13,346 bases of DNA from JABSQH01 sp039194665. Lineage in GTDB: Bacteria > Actinomycetota > Acidimicrobiia > Acidimicrobiales > Ilumatobacteraceae. The position numbers and the translations under genes were made by a program. Under the pieces are notes generated by a model. That model saw nothing but the letters and a program-made list of their open reading frames with translations. It did not search any database and had not been told where the DNA came from. The stretch lies in assembly GCA_039194665.1 (NCBI GenBank), contig JBCCVW010000128.1:1-13346 (forward strand), in the 5' to 3' direction. This document shows positions 13,151-13,346 of the stretch, in pieces. The first letter of the stretch is position 1. The number at the start of each line of letters is the position of its first letter.

Positions 13151-13346
13151 GTGGACGTCCACGTACGCGACCTGCGGTACTTCGTGGCCGTCGCCGAGGA
13201 GCTGCACTTCACCCGCGCCGCCGAGCGGCTCTATGTATCGCAGCCGGCGTTGTCGAGGCAGATTGCCAAGCTGGAGTCGGATCTGCGCGTGCGGTTGCTC
13301 GACCGCGATCGGCGCAACGTGGCGCTCACCGAAGCTGGTCGCATCC
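13151..13346 (+). CDS. LysR-family transcriptional regulator, 5' part only
   Basis: The first 65 residues of a LysR-type regulator, cut by the window end; the family is usually about 290-310 residues. MDVHVRDLRYFVAVAEELHF and FTRAAERLYVSQPALSRQIA give the winged helix-turn-helix (about residues 18-40), and LEsdLrvRLLDRdRRNVALTEAG is the conserved end of the DNA-binding domain. The effector domain is not visible. GTG 13151 has no Shine-Dalgarno, but TAGGGT lies 6 bases upstream, suggesting a leaderless start. It is divergent from the hydrolase-SnoaL pair, which it probably controls. Confidence 0.92.
   Translation, partial: MDVHVRDLRYFVAVAEELHFTRAAERLYVSQPALSRQIAKLESDLRVRLLDRDRRNVALTEAGRI

Noticed and set aside
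13006..13212. N-terminal extension of the alpha/beta hydrolase to 13212
   Set aside because: It would overlap the divergent LysR coding region, has no ribosome binding site and no hydrolase-like sequence; ATG 13005 has a good site and a normal domain start.

Overview
The window is GC-rich, tightly packed bacterial DNA. Many starts are GTG, several starts have a -10-like hexamer 6-7 bases upstream (leaderless style), and F420-type LLM oxidoreductases, several TetR regulators and NTF2-like enzymes are present. Together these suggest a high-GC actinomycete, possibly an Acidimicrobiia/Ilumatobacter-like organism. The lineage is inferred from style and content, not from a marker gene. I see no insertion sequence, phage gene or CRISPR array, and no gene-free stretch over 300 bases.

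Layout: (1) 1-1778, a DHA2-type drug-efflux MFS transporter (cut by the window edge) divergent from a TetR regulator. (2) 1878-2693, a secreted lipoprotein with a jelly-roll-like domain, followed by an initiator tRNA-fMet (2755-2831) with a strong promoter and a 16-bp hairpin after it. (3) 2946-5424, a minus-strand run of CHRD-domain membrane protein, LLM oxidoreductase and TetR regulator, divergent from a four-helix membrane protein (5551-6027). Their shared intergenic region carries an 18-bp tandem TGAG/CTCA operator-like array. (4) 6040-7426, a small cupin and an orphan lipoprotein. (5) 7454-9078, a TetR regulator divergent from a SpoIIAA-like protein plus SRPBCC protein pair, with repeated GGAAC/GTTCC boxes in between. 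(6) 9100-9651, a thioredoxin-fold (PRXL2/AhpC-TSA_2-like) redox protein interrupted by one in-frame TGA. (7) 9705-11663, a P-loop kinase fused to an LLM oxidoreductase, then a limonene-epoxide-hydrolase-like enzyme. (8) 11660-13346, a SnoaL-like protein and an alpha/beta hydrolase, divergent from a LysR regulator cut by the window end.

The most interesting item is the redox gene in (6). The frame is open on both sides of the TGA at 9526-9528. The TGA falls exactly where the first redox Cys of a CxxC motif is expected (HIH-U-LPC), and a hairpin with a GUG apical loop lies 18-40 nt downstream, matching the bacterial SECIS pattern. It is best read as a selenoprotein of 183 residues with a U42-x-x-C45 active site; a conventional gene caller would truncate it or miss its N-terminus.

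The rest looks like accessory small-molecule metabolism and detoxification modules, each with its own local regulator: efflux, F420/FMN oxidoreductases, epoxide hydrolase, alpha/beta hydrolase and cupin. Functional links between the modules are inference.
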